A DNA stretch of 30,352 nt, taken from the NCBI GenBank assembly GCA_041158045.1, contig JBEBCD010000014.1:1-30352 (forward strand). Direction: 5' to 3'. Made by a program: the position numbers and the translations under genes. Under the pieces are notes generated by a model. The model searched no databases, was not told the DNA's origin, and saw nothing but the letters and a program-made list of their open reading frames with translations. This document shows positions 16,561-24,282 of the stretch, in pieces (the stretch's first letter is position 1; each line of letters begins with the position of its first letter). Origin of the DNA: CAXRBC01 sp041158045 (GTDB lineage: Bacteria > Actinomycetota > Acidimicrobiia > Acidimicrobiales > Ilumatobacteraceae).

Positions 16561-18210
16561 TCAGCCCTCCGTCGCGCAGCGAGTCGCGCGCCCGTTGTTG
16601 AGGTCGTCGAAGAGCGTCTTGTACGCGATGCGCACATCGAGCTCCACCGGGATCGCGGTCCGCAGGGCGAGGTCGAGCCATGCGTCGACCGTGCGGCACT
16701 CGCCGGCGAAGTACACCGGCGCGTCGCCGAAGGTGCCGCTGCGGGCGTTCATCGCCGTGGCGAGCGCCTGCGCGAGGAACATCGTCGTGCAGTCACCGCT
16801 GCAATTGGCCGCGACCATGTACTTGCGCACCGATGCCTCGTTGGTGATCGGGATCGCGGCCAACGCCGGGTACTGCACCTTCAGCGCGGGGAAGGCGGCG
16901 ACGACCTGCGGGGCCCCCATCTTGTTGCCCCAGTAGCCGATCGTGAGACCCGGCTGCGGAGGGCAGCCCGTCAGCACGACCGTGTCGTCGACCCCGAGGG
17001 GCTCGCCCGTCACGCCGTCGAAGAGGCGTGCGACGTTGACCCGCCGATCGGGGCAGCGCTCCGGGAGCCAGTCGACCCGGTACTCGAGCGTGAGCGGACC
17101 CGCGGACGGCGGCGTGATGCGATCGCCGTCGACGACGTAGGCCGTCGCGTGGACGGTGTCGACCAGCGTGGCGGAGTCGGGGGTCCCCCAGGGGAGCGAC
17201 TCGGAGTCCGTATCCGTGCCGTACGCAGTGGTCACCGTGCCCGTCACGTCGATCATCGTGCCGTCGAGCCCGGACGCCGAGTCGATGGCCGGCTCGTCGA
17301 TCACGATGCAACGCCAGAGATACGTGTCATCCCCCGGCACCGCGTCGTCCGACGTCGTGCAGACCGCACCCGGCGAGGTGATGACGACGTCGGCGAGGGT
17401 CGCGTCGCTCAGGACGAGCGTGCCATCCGCGATCATCGAACCATCGAGGATCCGCCAGTTGGACTGCACCGGCGGCTCGAGGCGCGTCGCCACGACCGCG
17501 TAGTCGAGGGGGAACGGGTCGGACCCGGTCGCGACGAGGCCATCGGGGTCGACCGTCTTGTCGATCGTCCAGCCGTAGGCGAGGTCGTAGAGCACTTCGT
17601 ACGTGGTCGTCGAGTCGATCGAGATCGTGGGCGGTACCGGCAGGTCGGCGGCGCACGCATGCGAGAGGTTGTGCGGTGTCGTCAGGTAGGTCTCCGTCGC
17701 CGGCTGGCCGTCGTCGCGCGAGACCGTGTACTCGAGCCACGCATACTTGATCGTGCGACCGGGCTCCGTGTAGATCCAGATCAGGTTCGGACCCGCGTTG
17801 CCACCGTCGTAGTCGTCGGTGCCCTCGTAGCGACCGAAGCCTCCGACCTCCCACTCGATGATGACCGCGGTGATGGTGGCGGTCAGGCGGTAGCTCTCCG
17901 CGTCCCGTCCCGTCCCCGTCCGTACGACCTCATCGGGGACGACGAAGTGCCACATGTCCCGGTCCTGCGAGAGGAACGCCTCGGTGGTGCAGTCCTCGGA
18001 CGTGGCGGCCTCGTCCGCACTCACCCCGGCCGCGTTGGGGACGATCTTGTTCGGATCGTAGGTCGGGGACGCATCGGTCGTCGCGGCGAACGCGATGGCA
18101 CCGAAGGCGAGCGCGGCCACGAGATACGTGCCGAGCGATACGCGTCGCCGCGGCGTCGACGCACGGGACGGGCGCGGCGGGGTCGCGGGGGTCATGGGCG
18201 TGTCGGTCAT
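16561..18210 (-). CDS. Large secreted surface protein, candidate SipW-dependent substrate
   Basis: This 549-aa protein has a basic N-terminus and a hydrophobic segment ending SLGTYLVAALAFGAIAFAATTDAS, a plausible signal sequence. The rest is acidic, Thr-rich and beta-strand-like. It includes a stretch typical of bacterial Ig-like surface repeats (YDLAYGWTIDKTVDPDGLVATG) and a later GLTIGYWGNKMG motif, which resembles GYWKN modules of surface proteins. Cysteines appear in pairs along the chain. No LPxTG or other anchor is seen. It is first of three tightly spaced genes (1-nt and 4-nt gaps) and follows the response regulator by 16 nt. Function unknown; likely cell-surface or matrix. Confidence 0.75.
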   Translation of the reverse strand: MTDTPMTPATPPRPSRASTPRRRVSLGTYLVAALAFGAIAFAATTDASPTYDPNKIVPNAAGVSADEAATSEDCTTEAFLSQDRDMWHFVVPDEVVRTGTGRDAESYRLTATITAVIIEWEVGGFGRYEGTDDYDGGNAGPNLIWIYTEPGRTIKYAWLEYTVSRDDGQPATETYLTTPHNLSHACAADLPVPPTISIDSTTTYEVLYDLAYGWTIDKTVDPDGLVATGSDPFPLDYAVVATRLEPPVQSNWRILDGSMIADGTLVLSDATLADVVITSPGAVCTTSDDAVPGDDTYLWRCIVIDEPAIDSASGLDGTMIDVTGTVTTAYGTDTDSESLPWGTPDSATLVDTVHATAYVVDGDRITPPSAGPLTLEYRVDWLPERCPDRRVNVARLFDGVTGEPLGVDDTVVLTGCPPQPGLTIGYWGNKMGAPQVVAAFPALKVQYPALAAIPITNEASVRKYMVAANCSGDCTTMFLAQALATAMNARSGTFGDAPVYFAGECRTVDAWLDLALRTAIPVELDVRIAYKTLFDDLNNGRATRCATEG

Positions 18211-18226
18211 GGGAGGTCAGGTCCTC

Positions 18227-18898
18227 TCAGCGGGGCGTGGTCGTGGAGGGTGCGGCGGCCGGTGCCGTCGATCCGAAGGTGCCGAGGCGCTCGACGTGGA
18301 GTGCGAGCTGCGTGCGGTTGGACTTGCCGAACTTCTGGAGGAGCTTCGACATGCGATTGCGGACCGACTGGAGGGCGAGGAACACCTCGGCCGCGATCTC
18401 GCGGTCGGTGCGGCCCTGGACGAGGAGCTCCAGCATCTTGCGATCCGTGGCATCGAGGCGATCGATGGGGACGTGGCCCGCCTCTTCGAGGCGGCGCTTC
18501 GCGCTGCGGACCGCGACCGGGTTGATCGTCGAGACGTTGGCGGCCACGTCGAGCACGGCACGGTGCAGGTCGCGCACCGGGCGCTCCTTGCTCACGACCG
18601 CGCTCGCTCCGAGCTCGTAGCTATCGACGAGCGCCGCATCCGTCTCGCGATCCACGAGGGCGACGACCTTGCCCTCGCCGTTGACCGCCTTGGCCCTGCG
18701 CGCGATCTCGAGACCGCTCCCGGCCGGGTGCGCGACGTCGATCACCATGACCTCAGGTCGCTGGTGCTCGACGGCCCGGATGAAGGACTCCCCGTCCTGC
18801 TCCGCGACGAGGACCTTCACCCCCTTCATCGGCGCGATCGCCTTGACCAGCGCCTCGCGGACCATCTCGTGGGGCTCACACACTCCGATGGACACCAT
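18227..18898 (-). CDS. LuxR-family response regulator
   Basis: This 223-aa response regulator has a receiver domain that retains the phospho-acceptor (VMVIDVAHP, D54) and the conserved Lys (VVSKERPV, K104), though the N-terminal acidic pair is reduced (VCEPHE). A LuxR helix-turn-helix follows: RLDATDRKMLELLVQGRTDREIAAEVFLALQSVRNRMSKLL. No histidine kinase is adjacent. The ATG at 18898 has AAAGGTGGT upstream. It lies 16 nt before the secreted-protein gene, so it probably heads and autoregulates the surface-protein operon. It is divergent from hsp20. Confidence 0.9.
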   Translation of the reverse strand: MVSIGVCEPHEMVREALVKAIAPMKGVKVLVAEQDGESFIRAVEHQRPEVMVIDVAHPAGSGLEIARRAKAVNGEGKVVALVDRETDAALVDSYELGASAVVSKERPVRDLHRAVLDVAANVSTINPVAVRSAKRRLEEAGHVPIDRLDATDRKMLELLVQGRTDREIAAEVFLALQSVRNRMSKLLQKFGKSNRTQLALHVERLGTFGSTAPAAAPSTTTPR

Positions 18899-18922
18899 CG
18901 GGACCACCTTTCGTGACTCGGT

Positions 18923-19058
18923 CGCACGGGTCGTGCGAATGGAGCGCGCACGGTAGGAGGCGGACTCCGCAGCGCGACGCGAACTACAACGCGTCGGTAC
19001 GAACGTCAGTACCAACGGTGTCCACACACGATGCGTCGACGCCGGCGCCGCGTACCGT
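18923..19058. promoter_or_regulatory. Divergent promoter region between response regulator and hsp20
   Basis: TACCGT occurs on the plus strand at 19053-19058 upstream of hsp20, and on the minus strand at about 18950-18955 upstream of the regulator. Both are candidate -10 boxes that leave short 5' leaders. An imperfect dyad, CGTCGGTAC/GTACCAACG (18992-19000 and 19009-19017, one mismatch), lies between them. A hairpin CGCACG-CGTGCG at 18923-18937 falls in the regulator's leader. I see no CIRCE element or HspR (HAIR) site. Confidence 0.4.
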
Positions 19059-19096
19059 GCGCGACCCCATCCATCGAGACACCGAGGAGCACCCAC

Positions 19097-19531
19097 ATGT
19101 CACTCATGCAGACACCACCGATCGACTGGAGCTGGCCGGCCTGGCTCCGCGAGCGCCCCTTCTGGTGGCCGCGGCTCTGGGATGACGCCGCGACGACCTC
19201 GCACATCCGCGTCGAGGAGTACCAGGAGGACGGCACGTACGTGATCCGCGCCGAGGCGCCCGGCATCGACCCCGACGAGGACATCGATCTGACGGTCAAC
19301 GATGCGATGCTGCGACTCGACATCCGACGCCACCGGAGCAAGAAGGACGAGAAGCGCATGGGACACCACAGCGAGTTCTCCTACGGGTCCTTCACGAGGA
19401 TCATCACGCTCCCGCGGAGCGCGACGGAGAAGGACGTGTCCGCGGAGTACGAGGACGGGATCCTCGAGGTTCGGGTGCCGCTGAACGGAAAGGATGCGGA
19501 CACGCATCACGTGCCCATCACGCACAAGTAG
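19097..19531 (+). CDS. Hsp20 / alpha-crystallin small heat-shock protein
   Basis: This 144-aa ATP-independent chaperone has a short Trp-rich N-terminus (IDWSWPAWLRERPFWWPRLW). The alpha-crystallin domain runs YVIRAEAPGIDPDEDIDLTVNDAMLRLDI ... GSFTRIITLPRSATEKDVSAEYEDGILEVRVPL, with the conserved GxLxVRxP-like strand. The C-terminal tail ends PITHK and lacks a clear I-x-I motif. ATG 19097 follows GAGG by 8-9 nt. A strong terminator lies 15 nt after the stop. Confidence 0.93.
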   Translation: MSLMQTPPIDWSWPAWLRERPFWWPRLWDDAATTSHIRVEEYQEDGTYVIRAEAPGIDPDEDIDLTVNDAMLRLDIRRHRSKKDEKRMGHHSEFSYGSFTRIITLPRSATEKDVSAEYEDGILEVRVPLNGKDADTHHVPITHK

Positions 19532-19545
19532 GCGGCATACCGACG

Positions 19546-19577
19546 GGAGGGCCGTGCGCTCGCGCGCACGGCCCTCC
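19546..19577. terminator. Bidirectional terminator between hsp20 and PRTase-DLH gene
   Basis: Arms 19546-19558 and 19565-19577 form a 13-bp perfect GC-rich stem with a 6-nt loop, followed by TT. It lies between two convergent genes. Confidence 0.75.
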
Positions 19578-19616
19578 TTGTCGTATCGGCACGGCCCGCG
19601 GCGACGCAGCGCCGAG

Positions 19617-20885
19617 TCAGACCAGGTGTTCGACGAAGTAGGCGACCGCGGCACGCACGACGGCGTCGAGGGCGCCGGGCTCGGGGAACAGGTGGGTCGC
19701 CCCGGGCACGACGTGCAGGGTGTGGGGTCCGCTGATCCGCGCGATGGCCTCCCTGTTGCGCGCGAGGACGTCCACGTCGGCACCGCCGACGATGAAGAGG
19801 GTCGGCACCCGCAACAGCGGGAGGTAGTCCCCGGCCAGGTCGGGGCGACCCCCTCGGGAGACGACGGCGCGCACGTCGTGCTCGTCGCGCACGGCGGCCA
19901 CGAGCGCCGCCGCGGCACCGGTGCTGGCACCGAGGATGCCGAGGGGCAGACCCTCCATGCCGTGCTGTCGGCGCAGCCACGGGAGCACGGCGCCCAGTCG
20001 ACCGGCGAGGAGCTCGACGTCGAACGCCCGGGCGCGGTCGTCCGCCTCCTCCGGCGTGAGGAGGTCGAAGAGCAGCGTGGCGAAACCCGCCGCGTTGAGT
20101 CGCGACGCGACCTCCCGGTTGCGCGGACTCAGCCGCCCGCTCCCCGCGCCGTGGCTGAAGACGACGGCTCCGCGCGCACCGAACGGCACGTCGAGATGAC
20201 CCTCGACCCAGCGCGACTCCCCCACGGGGATGCGCACGTCGCCCGACACCGCGGACTCGCGCGCGTCGCGCAGCAGGCGCGCCACGGTCTCGTCGTCGAC
20301 CTGCTCGAAGTGGTCGTAGTACGCGCCGACCGACCCCAGATCGGTGGAGGCCTCGACGGCGACGATCTCGTCGGCGACGTCGGCGTTGGCATCCGCCCAC
20401 CCCGGCGGCGCGGAGGGGACGGCGAGCACGACGTGACGCGCACCCTGCAGGCGGGCCACGTTGCACGCCGCCCGGGCGGTGGCGCCCGTGGCGATGCCGT
20501 CGTCCACGATGACCGCGGTGCGACCGCGCAGCGAGTGGCGGCTCTCGGGCACCCGATAGGAGCTCGCCCGCCGGCGAACCTCCTCCTGCTCCCGCAACTC
20601 GATGCCATGCACCTGGTCGTGCGACAGGCCGGTCGCGCCGATGATGTCGTCGTTGAGCACGCGGATGCCGCCCTCGCCGACGGCCCCGAAGGCGAGCTCG
20701 GGGTCCCATGGGATGCCGAGCTTGCGCACGACGAGCACGTCGAGCGGCGCGTGCAACGTGCGTGCGACCTCGAACGCGACCGGCACACCACCGCGCGGGA
20801 GACCGAGGACCACGAGGTCCTCGCCGGTGTGGTGCTCGAGGCGCCGCGCGAGTCGACGCCCCGCGTCGCTGCGGTCGCGGAACAT
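19617..20885 (-). CDS. Phosphoribosyltransferase / dienelactone hydrolase-like fusion
   Basis: This 422-aa two-domain protein begins with a type I PRTase (residues ~1-215): VLGLPRGGVPVAFEVA, VVRKLGIPWDPELAFGA and the PRPP loop VIVDDGIATGATA (126-138). Residues ~220-422 are an alpha/beta hydrolase of dienelactone-hydrolase type with GASTGA (Ser321), VGGAD (Asp370) and GATHLF (His398) as a plausible triad. This fusion is common in actinobacteria and is often grouped with stress/dormancy genes such as Hsp20 and USP, as here; its substrate is not established. ATG 20885; GACGAT 6 nt upstream could be a weak -10. Confidence 0.9.
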   Translation of the reverse strand: MFRDRSDAGRRLARRLEHHTGEDLVVLGLPRGGVPVAFEVARTLHAPLDVLVVRKLGIPWDPELAFGAVGEGGIRVLNDDIIGATGLSHDQVHGIELREQEEVRRRASSYRVPESRHSLRGRTAVIVDDGIATGATARAACNVARLQGARHVVLAVPSAPPGWADANADVADEIVAVEASTDLGSVGAYYDHFEQVDDETVARLLRDARESAVSGDVRIPVGESRWVEGHLDVPFGARGAVVFSHGAGSGRLSPRNREVASRLNAAGFATLLFDLLTPEEADDRARAFDVELLAGRLGAVLPWLRRQHGMEGLPLGILGASTGAAAALVAAVRDEHDVRAVVSRGGRPDLAGDYLPLLRVPTLFIVGGADVDVLARNREAIARISGPHTLHVVPGATHLFPEPGALDAVVRAAVAYFVEHLV

Positions 20886-21007
20886 GCATGCATCGTCGCG
20901 GCGCGCGGTACGAGACGGGGCGTACGAGGATCACCGATGGTCGATACGTGCATCCCGATCGCGCCCGATCGCGTGTCGCGCGCCGTGCGACCCGGCATCC
21001 TCTCGAC
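20886..21007. promoter_or_regulatory. Divergent intergenic region with tandem 10-bp repeat
   Basis: No gene is seen. CCCGATCGCG is repeated head to tail at 20954-20963 and 20964-20973. CATCCT lies 6 nt before the fasciclin ATG and may be a weak -10. Confidence 0.3.
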
Positions 21008-21634
21008 ATGAACCATCACATCACCACCCACATCCGCGGCGCACTCGGCGTCGCACTCGTCCTCGCGATCGGCGCGCCGGCCACCGGTGCACACGCCAGC
21101 CCCCTCGGGGGCTCGAAGTGCGAGGCGCCGGGCGCGGCGCGCCGTGCCAACAACGGACGCTTCGTCTGCTCACCCGAGGGCGGGCGGAGCATCTGGCGAC
21201 GGGTCGGCGGGTCGCTCTCCGTCGTCGACGTCGCCGAGGCGCTCCGCGGCTACTCGACCTTCGCCTACGCGCTCCGTCAGTCGGGACTCGACGAGGAGCT
21301 CGCGACCGGCGGGCCGTACACGATCTTCGCCCCGCGCAACGCCGCGTTCCTCGCGCTGCCGAGCGGCACGCTGGACGCGCTGCTGCGACCGGACAACCTC
21401 GCGGCGCTGCGGCGCATCCTGCGCCACCACGTCGTCCGCGGCACCCTCACGGCCGCGATGCTCCGGACCGGCAGCTACGACCCACTGGATGCCACGCCGC
21501 TGCGGGTCGTCGTCCACGGCGGCGTCCGAGTCGACGATGCCCGCGTGACCGTCGCCGACGTCCTCGCGTCCAACGGCGTGCTCCACGGACTCAGCCGCGT
21601 GCTGATCCCCGCGGGCACGACCATCACCCCATGA
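21008..21634 (+). CDS. Secreted fasciclin (FAS1) domain protein
   Basis: This 208-aa protein has a signal peptide (LGVALVLAIGAPATGAHA, cleavage near residue 30). Two cysteines follow in a short linker (C38, C54), then one FAS1 domain (about 68-205). The domain shows VAEALRGYSTFAYALRQSG, the H1-like box YTIFAPRNAAFLAL, LRRILRHHVVRG, and the end box SNGVLHGLSRVLIP. FAS1 proteins usually act in adhesion or matrix binding. It is followed after 38 nt by an SDR gene on the same strand, probably one transcript. Confidence 0.9.
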   Translation: MNHHITTHIRGALGVALVLAIGAPATGAHASPLGGSKCEAPGAARRANNGRFVCSPEGGRSIWRRVGGSLSVVDVAEALRGYSTFAYALRQSGLDEELATGGPYTIFAPRNAAFLALPSGTLDALLRPDNLAALRRILRHHVVRGTLTAAMLRTGSYDPLDATPLRVVVHGGVRVDDARVTVADVLASNGVLHGLSRVLIPAGTTITP

Positions 21635-21672
21635 TCCGCCCCACCCACACACCAACGAATGGAGACAGCCAC

Positions 21673-22482
21673 ATGACCAGCAAGACCACCACGACCACCA
21701 TGACCACCGGTGCGGCGATCGCCCAGGCGCGCGCCGCACACACCGTCGGCGGACGACTCGCCGGCAAGGTCGCCCTCGTCACGGGTGGCGCCCGCGGCAT
21801 GGGCGCGAGCTTCGCCCGGGCGATGGTCGCCCAGGGTGCACACGTCATGATCACCGACGTGCTCGACGACGCGGGCGAGAAGCTCGCCCACATGCTCGGG
21901 CCCCAGGCCGCGTACCAGCGACTCGACGTCACCCGACGGGACGACTGGACGGCTGCCGTGGGCGCGACCGTGCGGACCTTCGGCAAGATGAACGTCCTCG
22001 TCAACAACGCGGGGATCGTCCAGTTTGCCCCCATCGACCACAATCCCCCCGACCTCTGGGATCGCACGATCGCGGTCGACCTGACGGGCGCCTACAACGG
22101 CATCCACGCGTCCGTCGATGCACTGAAGAAGTCGGCTCCCGCGTCGATCGTCAACATCTCGTCGACCGCGGGCATGCGCGGGTACCGGAGCCTCACGGCC
22201 TACAGCGCCGCGAAGTTCGGCCTGCGGGGCCTCACGAAGTCCGTCGCGCTCGACCTCGCCGCGGCCAAGGTGCGCTGCAACTCCGTGCACCCCGGCCCGA
22301 CGGACACGCCGATGCTGAAGGGCCACGAGGACGCCAAGGATCAGGTCGCGATGCGCCGGGTCGGACGCCCGGAGGAGATCGCACAGCTCGTCGTCTTCCT
22401 CGCGAGCGACGAGTCCAGCTACTCCACCGGGTCGGAGTTCGTCGCCGACGGTGGAGAACTCGCGGGACTCGCCCCCGACTGA
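21673..22482 (+). CDS. Short-chain dehydrogenase/reductase
   Basis: This 269-aa classical SDR has a Rossmann motif TGGARGMG (37-44), NNAG (111-114), catalytic Ser in NISSTAG (S164) and YSAAK (Y177, K181). The closing SDESSYSTGSEFVADGGE is typical of the 3-alpha/20-beta-hydroxysteroid dehydrogenase-like group. The acidic residue after strand 2 (ITDVLDD) suggests NAD(H) preference. A 30-residue Thr-rich N-terminal extension precedes the fold. ATG 21673 has GGAG 8 nt upstream; an earlier in-frame ATG (21631) is less supported. Substrate unknown. Confidence 0.9.
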   Translation: MTSKTTTTTMTTGAAIAQARAAHTVGGRLAGKVALVTGGARGMGASFARAMVAQGAHVMITDVLDDAGEKLAHMLGPQAAYQRLDVTRRDDWTAAVGATVRTFGKMNVLVNNAGIVQFAPIDHNPPDLWDRTIAVDLTGAYNGIHASVDALKKSAPASIVNISSTAGMRGYRSLTAYSAAKFGLRGLTKSVALDLAAAKVRCNSVHPGPTDTPMLKGHEDAKDQVAMRRVGRPEEIAQLVVFLASDESSYSTGSEFVADGGELAGLAPD

Positions 22483-22506
22483 TACCCCCCGCATCAACGC
22501 ATCCCC

Positions 22507-22512
22507 TAGTCT
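22507..22512 (+). promoter_or_regulatory. Candidate -10 (TAGTCT), leaderless LuxR gene
   Basis: TAGTCT is followed by exactly 6 nt and the ATG at 22519. There is no Shine-Dalgarno. Confidence 0.5.
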
Positions 22513-22518
22513 CGGGGT

Positions 22519-23499
22519 ATGAACGTCGTCGGTGCATTCGCGGTACCGAGCGTCGGCGACCTCGTCGCACGGGCGATGACGTCGCTCGATGGCGTCGACT
22601 CCTTCGTCTCGTGCAGCACGGTCCCGGAGTTCGTCGCCGCGTGCTCCGCGCGCGAGCCCGAGGCGGTCGTCATCGGCGGGGCGTGGCTCGTCCACGTCCC
22701 CGAGGCCCGCATCGCGCTCGAGCGCGCCGGCGCATCGCCCCCGCTGTGGCTCGCGCTCACCAGGATCGCCGCCTCCGGCTCGGACGTCGCGACCACCGAC
22801 GTGGGTATCGCGACGCAGATCTACGCGGACGCGTTGACCACCGAGGGATTGCGGGTGGCGATCGAGGCGGCACGACGCGGTCCCGGCGCCGTCAGTGACA
22901 CCGTGCGGATCGTCACCCTCTTCCCGTCCGAGGTCCCGCACGAGGCGCTGCGGCGACTGCTGCGCACCGCGAGCGACCTGAGCATCGTGGCGCGCTGCAC
23001 GTCGGCGGACTCGCTGTCCGACGCGATCGTCGCGCACGAGCCGCACATCGTCGTATTTGGCGCGCCCCACTTCGGCGACGTGGCCGCGGCCCAGGCCGCG
23101 ATCCACGGACGCCTCACCCGCGAACCCGCGTGGGCACTCTTCGTCAGCCACCTCGATCCCGCGACCGCGCTCGCCGCCGCGGCGCTGCCCGCCGTCGAGG
23201 TGTACACCAGCGTCGACATCGCACACCCGACCGCCATCGCGGCGTCGCTCCGTGCGCTCGCAGCGACCGGGGTGCTGGCCGGCGTGCTCCTCGACCGGGC
23301 GCGCGCCACCCTCGCGGTGGCGCAGGACGACGCCGACCGGAGGATCCTCGAGCTCCTCGTCACCGGCGCGAAGAACGAGGACATCGCGGCGGCGACCTAT
23401 CTCTCGACCCAGACGGTGAAGAACCGGCTGAGCCGGATGATGAAGGCCGTCGGCGTCGACAACCGCACCGCGATGGCCCTGCGATTCGCCCCGCAGTGA
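22519..23499 (+). CDS. LuxR-type regulator with two degenerate receiver-like domains
   Basis: This 326-aa protein has a C-terminal LuxR helix-turn-helix (DRRILELLVTGAKNEDIAAATYLSTQTVKNRLSRMMKAV). The N-terminal ~250 residues look like two receiver-like repeats. Each has a hydrophobic strand where the phospho-Asp should be: AVVIGGAWL (G54) and, later, IVVFGAPHFGD. Gly replaces Asp in both, so phosphorylation at the canonical site is unlikely. The helix-turn-helix is close in pattern to that of the regulator at 245-988. It is convergent with the heliorhodopsin gene, 33 nt away. Predicted leaderless. Confidence 0.82.
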   Translation: MNVVGAFAVPSVGDLVARAMTSLDGVDSFVSCSTVPEFVAACSAREPEAVVIGGAWLVHVPEARIALERAGASPPLWLALTRIAASGSDVATTDVGIATQIYADALTTEGLRVAIEAARRGPGAVSDTVRIVTLFPSEVPHEALRRLLRTASDLSIVARCTSADSLSDAIVAHEPHIVVFGAPHFGDVAAAQAAIHGRLTREPAWALFVSHLDPATALAAAALPAVEVYTSVDIAHPTAIAASLRALAATGVLAGVLLDRARATLAVAQDDADRRILELLVTGAKNEDIAAATYLSTQTVKNRLSRMMKAVGVDNRTAMALRFAPQ

Positions 23500-23502
23500 C
23501 GG

Positions 23503-23523
23503 CCGCTCGGCGCGGCGGAGCGG
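23503..23523. terminator. Possible short bidirectional terminator
   Basis: CCGCTC (23503-23508) pairs with GAGCGG (23518-23523) across a 9-nt loop, between the convergent LuxR and heliorhodopsin genes. The stem is only 6 bp. Confidence 0.35.
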
Positions 23524-23532
23524 GGTCTCGCG

Positions 23533-24282
23533 CTACTGCGCCAGCGAACCGCCGTAGATCTGCCACGCGAGGAACGACTTCGCCGCGAGGCTGAGGATCA
23601 GGTACCACCGCTCGCCGTACAGGTAGTCGGCCCAGCGGCCGACGCGCCGGTACTGCAACCACTGGTTGAGCCCGAAGCTGAAGAAGAAGACCTGCTCGAC
23701 CACGATCAGCACCATGACGAACCCCGGCACCGTGTCCGCGCCGATCACCTGCACCCAGATCGCCGCCCACGGCAGCAGGCCCGCGATGGTGCCGAACCAG
23801 AACGGCTTCATCGTCGTGGTCGCGCGATCCGGCGGATTGACCATCTCCTGGATCCAGCCGAAGAGGATCATCCCGACGTTGGCACCCACGAGGCACAGCA
23901 GCGCGGCCGCGTCGGTGACGCCCGAGTACATCGCGATGAGCACGAGCATGAGCGTCGCGCTGAGCGAGTACTCCATCCAGCGGAAGCGATCGATCCCCCG
24001 CGCGAGGTCGTGCTCGTACGCGCCGCGCGCGACCGTGGCGGTGAGCCCGTGGTCGAGCGCCGCGAGCAGCAGGAAGATCGCGACCGCCGGACCGATCGGC
24101 AGGTCGAAGAGCCGCTCCGGGTCCGCCACGCGCGTGCCCGGCGGCCCCGCGGGGAACGAACCGAAGATCGTGATCGCGAAGTCGCCCGCCAGCGCCGCGA
24201 TGAGCACCGCCTGCGCGAGGTGCAGGATCGTGAGCCCGACGTTCCACCGTCGCAGTCGCGACGCGGCCAGCGCGGGGATCAC
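23533..24282 (-). CDS. Heliorhodopsin
   Basis: This 249-aa seven-helix retinal protein has the heliorhodopsin pattern rather than that of a type-1 pump. The retinal lysine is K235 in SLAAKSFLAWQIYGG (helix 7). The Glu counterion is E104 in RWMEYSLSAT (helix 3). Conserved histidines are H21 (helix 1) and H78 (LDHGLTA, helix 2). FGLNQWLQYRRVGRW and the GERWY element precede helix 7. There is no DTD/DTE motif. Heliorhodopsins sit inverted in the membrane and have slow photocycles; their function is debated. GTG 24282 overlaps the HNH gene stop (GTGA) and also has TAGCGT exactly 6 nt upstream. Confidence 0.95.
   Translation of the reverse strand: MIPALAASRLRRWNVGLTILHLAQAVLIAALAGDFAITIFGSFPAGPPGTRVADPERLFDLPIGPAVAIFLLLAALDHGLTATVARGAYEHDLARGIDRFRWMEYSLSATLMLVLIAMYSGVTDAAALLCLVGANVGMILFGWIQEMVNPPDRATTTMKPFWFGTIAGLLPWAAIWVQVIGADTVPGFVMVLIVVEQVFFFSFGLNQWLQYRRVGRWADYLYGERWYLILSLAAKSFLAWQIYGGSLAQ

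Noticed and set aside
18992..19017. HspR (HAIR) or CIRCE operator upstream of hsp20
   Set aside because: The dyad present matches neither consensus. It is kept only as an unassigned inverted repeat.
23533..24282. Type-1 ion-pumping rhodopsin (proteorhodopsin or actinorhodopsin)
   Set aside because: Helix 3 has RWMEYS, not a DTD/DTE-type motif, and the conserved His residues and helix 7 pattern fit heliorhodopsin.
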